Assembly (NCBI RefSeq): GCF_041381155.1
Contig: NC_091147.1
Span: 11,409,030-11,473,029 of the forward strand
DNA: 64,000 bases
DNA from: Argopecten irradians
Taxonomy: Eukaryota; Mollusca; Bivalvia; Pectinida; Pectinidae
Reading direction: 5' to 3'
Positions 46,038 to 58,105 of this stretch are shown piece by piece. The notes below the pieces were generated by a model that was not told the DNA's origin, made no database searches, and saw only the letters and a list, made by a program, of their open reading frames with translations. The number at the start of each line of letters is the position of its first letter. Within the stretch, counting starts at the first letter, position 1. Both the position numbers and the translations under genes were made by a program.

Positions 46038-46534
46038 TTTTTGTTTGTTTGATTAATTAACGTCCTATTAACAGCCAGGGTCATGTAAGGACGGCCTCAA
46101 ATGTATGCGGCGTACTCCGTGTAATTGCGGGGTGCGTGTTTTGGGAGACGTATATTTGTGTTGTCTTCTTGTATAGAGGAACGGTTGGCCTTTTAATAGT
46201 GCTATATCACTGAAGCATGCCACTGAAGACACCAAGCAACACACCCCTCATTAAACTGACAAGACGTGAACCAGTTGTCCCACTCCTGGTACGCGGAGCG
46301 CTAGGCAGGAGCAGAAACCACTTTTATGGACTTTGGTGTGTTACGGCCTTGGAACAGACCCCAGAGCCTTCATCACAGGGACGAACGCTCAACTCATGGC
46401 CAAAAGTGAGGCGATACCAAGGGAAGCATTAGGAAAGATAAAGTCGGTTAGGAAGGAGAGAAAAGATTACATCCTAAATTTAGTCGCTTTTTATAGGGGC
46501 AGGTAGTAGATATCTAACGCCCCACCTGCAGGGC
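46038..46534 (-). mobile_element. rep-A copy, near full length, diverged
   Basis: Antisense, TTTTTGTTTGTTTG to cccacctgcagggcc. It has several substitutions and short deletions (for example accgtg lost near 46250) compared with the younger copies. Confidence 0.8.
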
Positions 46535-46569
46535 CATTTTACAAACACGCAATTAGGGCAAAGCTTACT

Positions 46570-46700
46570 GTTTGTTTGTTAGCTGTTTGATTATTTTAAC
46601 ATCCTATTAACAGCCAGGATCATGTAAGGACGGCCTCCCATGTATGCAGTGTGAAGTGTGAGGTGCGTGTTCTTGGGAGACTGCGGTATATTTCATGCTT
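46570..46700 (-). mobile_element. rep-A tail part with interrupted tail
   Basis: Antisense, TTTGTTTGTTAGCTGTTTGATT then tttaacatcctattaacagc to actgcggtatatttcatgc. It is 5'-truncated. The extra agctgtttg in the tail looks like a small duplication. Confidence 0.7.
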
Positions 46701-47132
46701 TAATTCCCAGAAGATTAGTTAAGATTCCCGGTGTTGTTTGCTCCGAAACGAAAGACGTTGTATTGGCCTTTGTAATTTTTGGTAGGGATCCGCAAACTTT
46801 ATATTATACTCTCTTGAGCTAAATTTCCTTTCATTTGAGTCATGATGTAGTAACTGTCCAAGCACCTAACAAATGTCTCTAACGCAACCTCCCTTTACCA
46901 TGCCATTACCAATATTTTAATCACGTCTTCCCATATCCAAGGTGGAGGTATCCCTGGACGCCCTGTCCTGACAAAATGCTAATCTCATAATTGAAGAACC
47001 GACAATCCATATGGTTGATTTGGCATCTGCAACATAAGCTAAAGATAAGCCATACGTACAAAAACCAAATAATTAGACAAGCTTAAAAGCAGTGAATATA
47101 CTTATAACTATAAAAGATTTCCAGCGACCGCG
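46701..47132. other. No recognisable genes or repeats
   Basis: Short frames only; no element ends seen. Confidence 0.35.
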
Positions 47133-47383
47133 TCTTCAGTGGCTACTATAAAAAGGACAACCGTTCAACTATACAAGGAGACAACAACAAAACGCCGTAG
47201 CCTTCATATACACGACACACCGAATACATGGGAGGCCGGTATTTAAACTAAACGAACATGAAACAGTGATGTAGAACTATAAAAAATGACAAAAGTTCCA
47301 CTTTACAAGGATACACAACACGAACACTGCATACATGGAAGGCCGTCCTCTCATGACCCTTGCTGTTGATAATCAAATGGCCT
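47133..47383 (+). mobile_element. Two diverged rep-A fragments, sense
   Basis: 47133-47237 (actataaaaaggacaacc to tacatgggaggccgg) and 47266-47380 (acagtgatgtagaactat to ccttgctgttgat). Both are middle-to-3' parts, older than the array that follows. Confidence 0.65.
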
Positions 47384-48524
47384 TACAGGTAGGGCGTTAG
47401 ATGATCGTGAAAGGCGACTACATTTAGGATCTTATCTCTTTACTGGCTATTGGCCCTGCAGGTAGGGCGTTAGAATTGTGCCTGCTGCCCCTATTGCATG
47501 ATCGTAAAAGGCGACTAAATTTAGGATCTTATCTTTACTGGCTATCTTGGCCCTGCAGGTAGGGCGTTAGAATTGTGCCTGCTGCCCCTATTGCATGATC
47601 GTAAAAGGCGACTAAATTTAGGATCTTATCTTTTCTCATCTTCCTAACTGACTTTATCTTTCCTAATGCCTCCCTTGGCACCGCCTCACTTTTGGCCTTG
47701 AGTTGAGCGTTCGCCCCTGTGAGGAAGGCTCTGGGTTCTGTCCCCTGGCCGAGACACACCAAAGTCTATAAAAGTGGTAGTTTCTGCTCCTGCTTAGCGT
47801 TCAGCATACTGGGAGTGGGACGACTGGTTCGCCCGTTCTCAGTATAATGTGACCGGGTGGGGTGTGTTGCTTGGTGTCTTCGGCGGCATGCTTCAGTGAT
47901 ATAGCACTATAAAAAGGGCAACAGTTCCACTATACAAGAAGACACAACACGAACATACCGCAGTCTCCCAGTACACTCACCTCGCACAACATACACGCAA
48001 CACACCGCATACATGGGAGGCCGTCCTTACATGACCATAGCTGTTAATAGGACGTTAATAAATCAAACAAACAAACAAAGGATCTTATCTTTACTGGCTA
48101 TCTTTTCTGATGCCTCCCTTGGCACCGCCTCACTTTTGGTCTTGAGTTGAGCGTTCGCCCCTGTAAGGAAGGCTCTGGGTTCTGTCCCTTGGCCGAGACA
48201 CACCAAAGTCTATAAAAGTGGTAGTTTCTGCTCCTGCTTGGCGTTCAGCATACAGGGTGTGGGACGACTGGTTCGCCCGTTGTCAGTATAATGTGACTGG
48301 GTGGAGTGTGTTGCTTGGTGTCTTCGGCGGCATGCTTCAGTGATATAGCACTATAAAAAGGGCAACAGTTCCACTATACAAGAAGACACAACATGAATAT
48401 ACCGCAGTCTCCCAAAACACGCACCTTGCACAACATACACGCAACACACCGCATACATGGGAGGCCGTCCTTACATGACCATAGCTGTTAATAGGACGTT
48501 AATTAATCAAACAAACAAACAAAG
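47384..48524 (+). mobile_element. Tandem array of rep-A: three heads, two bodies
   Basis: The head is present three times in a row (from about 47384, 47452 and 47550), each time running into ggatcttatct...actggctat before the next head. The third head continues into a full body ending with (CAAA)n at about 48078. A second body without head starts immediately at ggatcttatctttactggct and ends with (CAAA)n at 48524. The private word actggctat at each junction shows that all were made by local amplification, not by separate insertions. Confidence 0.8.
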
Positions 48525-49497
48525 CAACTTTCCAAGGACCATTGAAGTACGACTTCATGAGAGGTGTGCATTCTGTGATTATGTTGTTCCTTTGGTGGAA
48601 CATCGTTTTCTTTGAAATTAATTTTTCTAAACTTTTATATTATGGACTTTGATCAACGTCATTTCTTTCACCATCACTAGGAGCCTTTGCTTTTATAGCA
48701 AATAGCGAGACTACCTGGCTCATCAACTGAACCTCTATTGTGTTATAATTTTGTCTAGGTCTTCAGGTATAAGTTATGGGTCCTATAGCCAAGCTTGCCG
48801 TTCTTTGGGTTTAATTCAAGTTATTTTTTAAATAAGCCGGTTCATTTTCCACGCTCTATGGGTCCATATTCAATTTGTTCGTACCAAACACGTACACTGT
48901 AGTCATAGCATGTTCACAAAATATCATCTTATATGTCACAAGGATGTATTCACGAACATTTGAAGTGGTAGGTAGTTTTTGTCTATCCTTGATTTTCCTT
49001 CAAAAAGTATCTTAATGAAATGCACTCGATATCTTGAGGTATTTTCATATTCCATGCATTTTCTCATTTTGGAACGAAAAGACGAACCAGTTTACATAGC
49101 TGCGTACAAAAAAGGGAAACTTTATTCTCATTTTCATATACAACTGCTAGACATATTCCAATTTCAAGCTCTCATTGTTTCATTTTGATAGGTTTTGATA
49201 AACATATGTAATGATAACGAGGGTTTTGAAGCGATTTAGTAGTTATCCCTTTCACTTTTTTTCGGGTACGATATTTCTTGACGTAGATACCACACAAATG
49301 AGTCCGGATCCCGTCACCATACAGTGGGATATACGCTTGCGAGTGATACATATAAAACGAAGACATGGTTCAATTCCATCTTTTATTTTAAATAACATCG
49401 CAAACTTTGGCTCTAGATAGTTGAAATACAGATAAATATTAAAATTCCTTCAGAAAATAAACAATGAACCTGTATTCAGAACATAACTTGGCATTAC
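48525..49497. other. No recognisable genes
   Basis: Frames of 60-70 codons without domains on both strands. Words such as ggatcccgtcaccatacagtg near 49307 give no known motif. Confidence 0.35.
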
Positions 49498-49540
49498 AAA
49501 CCAGGTGAGCGATACAGGCCCCCTAGGCCTCTTGTTTATC
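49498..49540 (+). repeat. Terminus of a hairpin-ended element
   Basis: accaggtgagcgatacaggc, then ccctaggcctcttgttt, matching the terminus at 43531-43563. No internal tandem units were recognised to its left, so this may be a solo or heavily deleted copy. Confidence 0.65.
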
Positions 49541-51414
49541 CTTTAGCACATTCCTTGGTTAATTGTGATGCAGAGTCCAACTTGGAATATCTTCATCAGC
49601 GAAAACAATGTCTTGAGTTATGTAGCTATTGTTCTGTGAAAAGTACACATATTAGTCAGATTTCTCCATTTTATAGGAGTGCAATCAGCTTAGTAATCAT
49701 CGTATCAAACTAGTTAAACTACGATAAATGCTCCAAATATGTTAAACTGTGATTGCATTAAATGGGGATAAAATGCTGAAATCAGAAAAGTGAGTATGCT
49801 TGTTATACCACCCTCTGTGACATTCCATAACACTTGCAGAACATTCAATAGTTTGGTCGATCAAACGGATTAAAATCTTCACTTGAAGTACATCCTTATA
49901 TCGTAAATTTTAATTAGACTTCTCCATTTTTTGGACTCATTATGAAAATCGATATTTGACATCACAAAACCTGTAGCTGAGTTACCATGTTTGTTAACAA
50001 GTATTTCAAAACGACAATCAATTCTCTATAACAGGCAGATGATAAACACAAAGTAAGATCGAATGTAGGTGCTGTCCAAAGATCAAGATTTGGTGATGTC
50101 CCAATGTCGAATTGAGGTGATGCTACAAGTTGAAATTATGTGATGTATTTAGGTCGAATTCGTGTGATGTCGTAAGGTCGATTTTATATCCCAATGTTAA
50201 ATGAGTTTGATTCTACAATATCTAGTCTAAGAATACAGTGTATATAAGAAGTCCTAAGTGGGGAAACTATGGGAAGCAGTTCCACCAGCTGTCGCTATCT
50301 CTCAAAAGTCACAATGCTAGAAAAGCTTTGCTAGCTTGAAAGTGTAGAACAATCCCAATGACATGAACAATACCAACCATATCCATGAATATGTATGTTT
50401 CTGATATAACATGACATTCTGTTTTACTATATAGCCGATTGCGTCAATAGTTATGAGGGGAACGCAAAATAATGTGTGATTTCTTTCAGGCTGCTATTTC
50501 ACCTGCGTTGCCTACATAAAAAATAATGTTAATCTAATTTGACCTCTTACTATAAAAATTAAAAAGATCTATACCTTTAAAAAGTGTCCAAAGTGCGTAC
50601 GACACAAAACTTGTTAAGGTAAATGATGCAGCTAAGGCAATTAAGAAAGTTTAACAGTTTGGAAAATTATGTAGACTAAAACAGAAAAATTGTGATTAGG
50701 ACAAAGTATGGAAAACAAATCTATTTGGAAAAGCTTTGGAGGCCTAATAAATAAATAATAATTTGGTATTTACTTTAGAAATAATATGACACCAGCGGCG
50801 TAGGAAGATGAAACGTAATGGGAGGGGGGGCAAAGGTCCTCAATATTTCGCTTCCTACGCCCCTGGACACCTCTGCTTGACTGTAAAATAACAATACATA
50901 AGACTGTTTTATAATGCAGAACAACCGTAGTTAAAAGAACGTTTAAAATATTTGATTTTGCTAAATGGACTTAAGTCTGTATTTGGTAGCAGATCGTTGA
51001 GACACATTCGATAACTTGAAGGAAAACTTTGATTTCCAGTTCATATATACAAATGTCTACTTGGTCGGTATTTAATTGATGTTAAGTCACACAACCCCTA
51101 TTTGAATTTAGTAGCATTCTTTGTTCGAGTTACATGCCTTCCAGAAAACGTTAGGTATACGTTTGATGATACATTTCAATTATATGCAAATGAGCTGAAC
51201 TACTGTCACCCAACACAGTTTATGTATACTAAGAATTATGTGGCAGGTTTGGAGAGTTGGATGTCACACAGAAAAGTAAGCCAACTCTACTTTGTCAGAA
51301 GACGCTACTGTACCAAAGTAACTGTCCCATAGTGTCCCATGAAAACTACTCTGGTTATTATAGTACTGTTATTGGAATTTCTGGTATTTCTTATACTCTA
51401 ATTACGATATTAGC
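49541..51414. other. AT-rich DNA with a 24-bp minisatellite
   Basis: No gene was recognised. A frame at 51102-51332 (76 codons) has no known domain. The only structured part is 50055-50198. Confidence 0.35.
50055..50198. repeat. Diverged minisatellite with exact 24-bp period
   Basis: Six consecutive 24-bp units with the pattern aaggtcgaattt.ggtgatgtc..., starting at 50055, 50079, 50103, 50127, 50151 and 50175. Units differ at many positions, but their lengths are constant. A constant length of eight codons despite divergence could reflect former coding selection, but present frames contain stops. Confidence 0.75.
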
Positions 51415-51718
51415 CGTCGCCCCTGTGAGGAAGGCTCTGGGTTCTGTCCCCTGGTCGAGACACACCAAAGTCTATAATAGTGGTAGTTTCTGCTCCCTCT
51501 TAGCGCGCAGCATTCCGAGAGTGAGGACGACTGGTTAGCCCGTTGTCATTATAATGAGACCGGGTGGGATGACAGGTATCTTGGTTGGTGTTTTCGGCGA
51601 CATGCTTCAGTGATTCAGCACTAAAAAGAGTAAGAGCTCCACGTCACAAGAAGACAACGCAAATATATTGCAGTCTCCCTAAACATACACCACGCACTTC
51701 ATACAAGACATACATTGG
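51415..51718 (+). mobile_element. Diverged rep-A copy without ends
   Basis: Sense, from cgtcgcccctgtgaggaagg to acttcatacaagacatacat. The head and the (CAAA)n tail are both absent, and the copy has many substitutions. Confidence 0.7.
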
Positions 51719-53547
51719 ATGCAAATTGTGCATTGTGAAATATAAGCACGGAAGCATGTATTGATGTATATATTAAAAGTATGAATGTTTATAAGAAAAG
51801 GGGATGGAATCTGTAACTGAGACTTTAGATCAAAGGGAAGAGAGTGACAATAATAGCAGTCGGTTTATGTAATTGCTGTCAGGAATGAGTTTATAGTGTA
51901 GGAGAAATGGAAGTTAATATGCAAAGCATGTTAGCGATGGAGAGTCACAAGGGAACATGGAAGTGAATAGTTATACGATTTTTTTATAATGGTTAGAATT
52001 TTTACACCAGCAAACTGCTAAATGTTCACATCTGTGTAGTAACAAAATTGACGTTTACACATGTTGGAACTTTTTGAATACGTCATTTGAGAGCGATTCG
52101 CCTATGTAAAATTCGGTAATGTCTATTACGAGTGCCATGCGACAAATAAGTATATATAAGTACTAAAACTGTAGTTACTATCACTGGTAAAGGGTATCAT
52201 ATTGGCGCTATCAGAGAAGACTCTCCACAACCGTCACCAAGAACATGGGTATATGTCAGTATCATAAGTGGTCGACACCGTTTAGTGGCGGCAAATGCGA
52301 AAAACAAGAGCCGATAAAAAAAACCACAATCAATTCAAAAGTGATAGAAATAAATGCCTTGATAGACTTAACACATATACATCTCAAACACTAAGCACGC
52401 CGCATAAAAGGTAAACTGTACTTTCATAATCCAAGGCTGTTAAAAGGACATTGGTATAGTCATCTACTCAATAACTCTTTTGTATATGTAATTATGTTGG
52501 GTAGCATATATGAATTAACTCATGGACACGCAATAAAAATCAGTTAACGAGACCCTTATTTTCCCCGCTAAGAAGAAAAAATGGCTTCTAACAAACTGTT
52601 TAACATTTCAAACAAATTTTTAGAAATACTCTGATATTCGTTGTACTTTATCGTGAGGTTTTAATTTGCCGACACATTATTAAACCAATTACTATGAATT
52701 TGATCAAATAATATGTTTGGCTGTGGAAGAAAACCCGGTTCAATTGCTGGGAACTAACAGAGCAGTGTATTGAATCGTGATGGACTGGAAGGTCGTGTAT
52801 TTTAGCGAGACAGACTCCTTTCATCAACCAGAGCTGTCCTGCTTAATTCTGATCAAGGACAGTCCGATCACTTTCTACAAATATATCGTTGAGGCTAACG
52901 GAAATAACATTTTTGTTCAGACGGTTTTAATTTTAGAATTTAAGTTGTTTCTGATCACAGCGTAGCGAATTCAGAATATGATAAAGGAACGTTTAATGAA
53001 GAACATTCAAGGCCATTTTCGTATTTGTATAATGTTTCCATAATAAAATTGAAGTGTAATTTAATTGTGAGACAGCATCAACTAGTTTTATAGTATCGGC
53101 TGTGAATAGCAAGGCAGAAACCCTCCCAAGTTAATGACCTATATACACAATTTATATGCAACCACAACCAGACGATGCAAACAATGCATACCTGGATGTC
53201 AGATATGAAATTTATATAATTGTGATTTTATATGTTTAACATTTGAACAAAAATGTAATCTACAATCAGCACCAGTAATTCATTACTGTAATTTTATTAC
53301 ATCCTTCTCTTACCGCCGTTTATTTGTTGTTTCTTATGATTTAATTTTAAGATCTACGCTTAGCTAGGAAGGTATATAATCACCAGTGTTTTGTTTGTCT
53401 GTATACGTTTTCAGCAATCTGTTATTATTTCATTCTTGTTTGTATGTCTTAAAATTATCGTATATCGGCCCGTATAAAGTCTTGATTACAAACATGTTTA
53501 ATAGTACTGGTTACGCATGCACCAACTGCGAAATAATTTATTTTATA
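51719..53547. other. No recognisable genes or repeats
   Basis: AT-rich. Frames are at most 62 codons, none recognisable. Confidence 0.35.
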
Positions 53548-53650
53548 TTATTTTTTGTATTAATAAGAGATAGATATACACGATTTAACACAAATTATTG
53601 TGCAAATGATGAATATCATTTTTGCTCTGTCGGCGGTGGAGCACATTTAA
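53548..53650. mobile_element. Right-end part of a type 2 TTAA MITE
   Basis: Shares with 34846-34948 the words tttttgtattaataaga, gatttaaca, gctctgtcg.cggtggagca and tttaa, ending at TTAA (53647-53650). I could not find a matching left end. Confidence 0.65.
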
Positions 53651-53973
53651 GAGTTTGATTGATAAACTGAATAAATGGAAAGGTATTACTAATCTGTCTA
53701 TGAAGAATTATTTTTCCTGGAGTTTAGTTAAGCGTGTTACAAAATATTACGCACGAGCAGAAATTTTCACTATCGCACGCACTTTGCGTAATTAGCTTAT
53801 ATTTCTTCTCATAATTTTCCACAGTATTTATAATGGTTTTGGACAAAGAAATCTTTTCCTTTCCATCATTGTATTTTGTGGTCTTAATTAAGGCATGGGA
53901 TTAACTATTGAAATGATAGATACTTGAATTAATTTTACAGGCATGACATTTAATTGGAACACATTATATGACT

Positions 53974-54044
53974 TTCGTCATGTGAGGACGGTCTCCCATG
54001 TATGCGGTGTATAGCGTGTGTGTAGTGCGAGGTTCCTGTCTTGT
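53974..54044 (-). mobile_element. Short internal rep-A fragment
   Basis: Antisense words tcatgtgaggacggtctccc and atgtatgcggtgta. No tail or head. Confidence 0.6.
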
Positions 54045-54065
54045 AAATTGGAATTATATTGTATA

Positions 54066-54308
54066 GGGTGATCGGGTGGTGTAGTGGTTAAGCCACACGC
54101 CTTTCACCGAGCCGGTCGGGGTTCGATCCCCGGCACGGACGTGAAAAGGTTATGGAACACCTGCACGATCATGTGGATTTTCTCCGGCCACTCCGGTTTC
54201 CTCCCACATTAACGCCCCTCTCACGTTTACATCTAGGACATCGAGAGTGATTTGCATAAGTTGTATAACTTGTTTCGTAATTGATGTAAAAGAAATAAAG
54301 ATTAATCA
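54066..54308 (+). mobile_element. tRNA-derived SINE with V-domain-like core
   Basis: The head is tRNA-like, with A box tggtgtagtggttaagcc and B box GGTTCGATCCC (54120-54130) in a balanced stem (ccggtcgggg/ccccgg). The core has ttttctccggccactccgg followed by tttcctcccaca, very like the conserved central V-domain of many animal SINEs. The 3' part is AT-rich, ending gaaataaagattaatc. It is transcribed by RNA polymerase III and moved by a LINE enzyme, if active. No target duplication is evident because another element abuts it. Confidence 0.8.
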
Positions 54309-55505
54309 AATACTCTTCATAGATAGAAAGGTCTCAAGGCCCTCCACAAAAATTGTGAAATTATATGACCCTGGGGTCTCAGGTTTCCCCCTGGGGAGGG
54401 AGTTAAGTTTACTATAGTTTATATAATGAAAACACATTTTGGAGCATTATTTGGTCATTTATAATAGAAAATTAGTCAAATGTTGTCAGAATTATCCCTA
54501 TGAAATGGCCATTGAATTCTATAAACAAATTTTCCATGACTGACTCTTAGGGGCGGGGCCAAATAGGCTAAAACTTCAAAAATCTTCTTCTGAAATTCTG
54601 GAACTGGTAGAATCAAATACTCTTCATAGATGGAAAGGTCTTAAGGTTCTTTACAAAAATTGTGAATTATATGACCCTGGGGTCTCATGTTTCCCCCTGG
54701 GGAGGGGTCCAGTTAACTATAGTTTATATAGGAAAAACACATATATGAATGTTTTTTGCTTATTTTTCATAGGAAATTAGTCAAACTGGGTTAGAATGTT
54801 TAGCCTGAGATAGCATTTTATCATCATATCCATATTGGTCCTTGCCGACCCCCAGGGGCCTTAGGGGCGAGGCCAAAAAGGGTCAAATATACTAAAACTT
54901 CAAAAATCTTCTTCTGAATTCACAGATTTGATGGAACCAAAAACTCAGATTTTCCCCTTGGGAGGGGGTCAAATTTACTATAGTCCATATAGGATAAACA
55001 CATTTATGAACATTATTTGCTTAGTTTTAATAAGAAATGAGTCAAACTGGGTTAGAATTATTAGCATGAATTAGCATTTTAACACCATATCCATATTGGT
55101 CATGGCTGACCCCCAGGTACCAGAGGGGCGTTGCCAAAATGGGTCAAAATGGCTAAAATTTCAAAAATCTTCCTCTGAATTCACAGGTTTGATGGAACAA
55201 AATAATCTCCATAGATTAAAAAGTGAAATTTATAAAATCACTGACACAGACTGACTTCTAGTGTGGTTTTGTTGTTTAACGTTAGCAAAGCAAATTGGAA
55301 TTTTAAGCATAAGGTTTGGTAACATAATACACTAACTATCAAAATGAAAAACAAAATAAAAATTCTAATACGTACGTTCAATTTCAAGGTTTATTTTAAT
55401 TCGTAAATAATGTTGATAGATTTTAACCAACTTTGCAATGCTCTTTCTGTAGCAGCACTCAGGTGACCGTCAAGGCCTCTTGGGCCTCTTGGGCCTCTTG
55501 TTTTA
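54307..55505 (+). mobile_element. Hairpin-ended element with approximately 300-bp internal units
   Basis: Units start with caaatactcttcatagat near 54307 and 54612 and with weaker relatives near 54930 and 55195. They share gaccctggggtctca, ccccctggggagg, attagtcaaactgggttaga and cttcaaaaatcttcttctga. The right end is caggtgaccgtcaaggcc plus three gggcctctt-type words (55455-55505). No protein is encoded. Confidence 0.7.
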
Positions 55506-57355
55506 TATGTAGGTTTCACTACTTGTTGTAATTCCATATCGGCAGGCAAGTGATAGGAATTTAACTGTATGTGTAGTTTATGAAAGAAGACATAAACAGG
55601 AGAACCCAATCACCTAAATGAACGCTATAAATCATTCATGATACATATAACTGTAAATGATCTTTTTAAATATACTTTAATTTTGTTTTCGTTTCTGTTA
55701 CTCTAACTTTAATTGACAATTCTAAGTTTGACAGAAATACGTTGTTATATTTGTAATATTTCAACATTTCGATAAGTTTATACTGTACGTACCCAGTGTT
55801 TCACAAATATATAGAAGTAACAGAAGTAAATGTGATATCAACGTAAACTCTAACGATTTCCGCCGAGTCCTTTAATCAGAGAAGTGTTGATCAGGATACG
55901 GGCATCCGAAACTCAATTGACATGTAATCGTGGCCTGCCAGAGATACATGATCATGTCTAAATGATGGCCAGAGACCAGACATTATCATATAGACAATCG
56001 CACCTCACTTGTCCAGTGCCTACCATTAGATCGTAATTTACAGCTAATGACCACTAAATCTAACGGAAGACGAGTTTTGATAAGGGCATTGTTTCCCAAT
56101 AGGCTAAAAAACGAAGTCCAGTAAATCTGGCAATCTGTTGTTATTTTTTATAGTGAATAACATTGCTGTGTATAGTCTTCCCCTGTGGAATTTCTATATC
56201 CAATATTACCAGATCAACACATGAAAACGTGTATTTTTCTATGCGCAGTAGTATAACAGTCCTTAGAGTATACTTCAGATGGCTTTTTATGTACTGCTTC
56301 GCCAGTCCGTGGAAATTACAGTTGTGAGCAAAAAAAATAGATTTTCAGTCTTACGGAGGTAAAATTTTGCATACTAGTAAATAGTTGGACGTTTGCATGA
56401 CAGTAAACATCATACACATCACATAGATGCATAGGCGCATACACGAACGCGACCCAGTATAGGAAAGGATCGTGCAGCATAGGTGATCCAACAAACAGCC
56501 AGCAACCCTTTACCTTTGTGTTACGAGTTAGAAACACACAGGCTTTTTTCCGCAGTTTTCGAACTTATTAATCCTTGCAAAATCTGTAACCAGGATATAA
56601 ACAAACACGAAATCCAAATGACAAAATGACCAGTTTTACTTATTTTTCATACCCCAGAAGCAAACTGTCATTCAAATCACGACCTAAAGTGAGGCGATGT
56701 CAAGGGAGACGTGGAATTCATAATTATAACGGTACCGTTGTAACTTGGTAGAATTATCATTGTCGTGTCGTTTTTTCTCAAAAAATAAAACATTGGTGAA
56801 CCAATGCCTTATAATTTGAAGAACACGACATATTCTTTATCGATAAAAAACAATTTATGTTGATTATGACAGCACTATGGAATTTAGCATAAAACTGTCT
56901 TTGATTAAAACAACGCTCACGAGTGTGTGTGTGTGTGGAGGGGAGGGGGGGGGGTGTTATACGTCTCCTGCATTGACTAGGTGGTGTCATCGTTGAATCA
57001 ATATCTTAGTAATAGCATAAGTGTTTAAAGTCACGAACGAAAAAAATGTGAAAATTTTAAAATGTAGGTGGTGTTTTAAAAATTCCCCAAACCATTCTAG
57101 AGTTATGTTTGGCAGTATGCTTTAATCTATTGATCAATCTTTAAAGGCAGTCCTTATCCATTATGTGAATTTAAAACCAAACTATGAGTTTTAGTGCCCA
57201 CATCACCTACAATACATCAAATATGAAATATTGAAAAAAAGTCCATACTAACATGTCAATTTCCAGATGTATTAATATCTGATCTTTCAAAGGCAAGAAT
57301 GCTTCAATTACAAATACTCGATATTCCAGGGGGGCTACTATCGTAACTGTCGTAA
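55506..57355. other. No recognisable genes
   Basis: AT-rich. Contains a rep-A scrap at 56684-56712 (aaagtgaggcgatgtcaagg) and a (GT)n/poly-G patch at 56922-56956. Frames up to 73 codons are unremarkable. Confidence 0.35.
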
Positions 57356-58105
57356 AATCCACCCTTAGACAATGCGATTACTAAGGCATTTCCGGAGACC
57401 CTAATAATGACCAATCACAGGCCAACAAAGGTTTCCTTTGAAGATTATATAGAATGCGAAGTCCAACAACAGAGCCATACAGCCAACCAGTGTACCATTA
57501 TTCGAGTATTTCGATATACAACAAAGGACCAAACTATCTGTCTCGTTTGCTTTCGCACAAAGAACCGTCAGTTTTGCTATGGCTTAATCAAGGGTGGAGA
57601 TATAGTGAATATGGTTAAGTATCTTACCATTTTGGATCGAGACTTAGGAAATCCGAGATGACGAGGCTTTACCGAGTTATCTCGACTTTCCGTGTCGAGC
57701 ACCAAAATAAACCTTGTATTGTATGATACTAACCATGTATTATGTTTATCCTGCAACCATTATGACATTCAAGACGAAAGCAAAATGCCAGTTGTTTACT
57801 TGGTTTCGCGCAAAGCGAGACGCTTCTTTGATGCAGAGGAAAATATTCATTCATTAAACGGAATGAGAATGTACTCATTTTACTACCGTGGGAAATATAT
57901 TAGCGCATTTTCCAACAGTACCAGTAATTCTATTCCACGTGTAAGATAACTGACCAAGTATGGAAATACTAAAAAAAACAAAAATTACTCTACAATACAT
58001 ACCTTCGCCAAGAATAAGACAAAGCCGGAGGATATCAAATTAGAAAAAGTTCCTTCAGATGTGGAACAAATTCACGTTATCGTATCTACGGATAAAGCTT
58101 TTTAG
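57356..58105 (+). pseudogene. Unrecognised 250-codon frame broken by two stops
   Basis: One reading frame runs from 57356 to the TAG at 58103-58105, interrupted only by TGA at 57659-57661 and TAA at 57947-57949. The first ATG is at 57407 (MTNHRPTKVSFEDYIECEVQ). The three open parts have balanced, protein-like composition with charged and aromatic residues and Cys pairs (CLVC, CLSC). No frameshift is needed to connect them, which is unlikely by chance in DNA this AT-rich. I do not recognise the protein. Its 3' end runs straight into the hairpin-ended element at 58099, which may have cut it off. Alternatives: a single-exon retrocopy, or an exon of a decayed gene. Confidence 0.45.
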
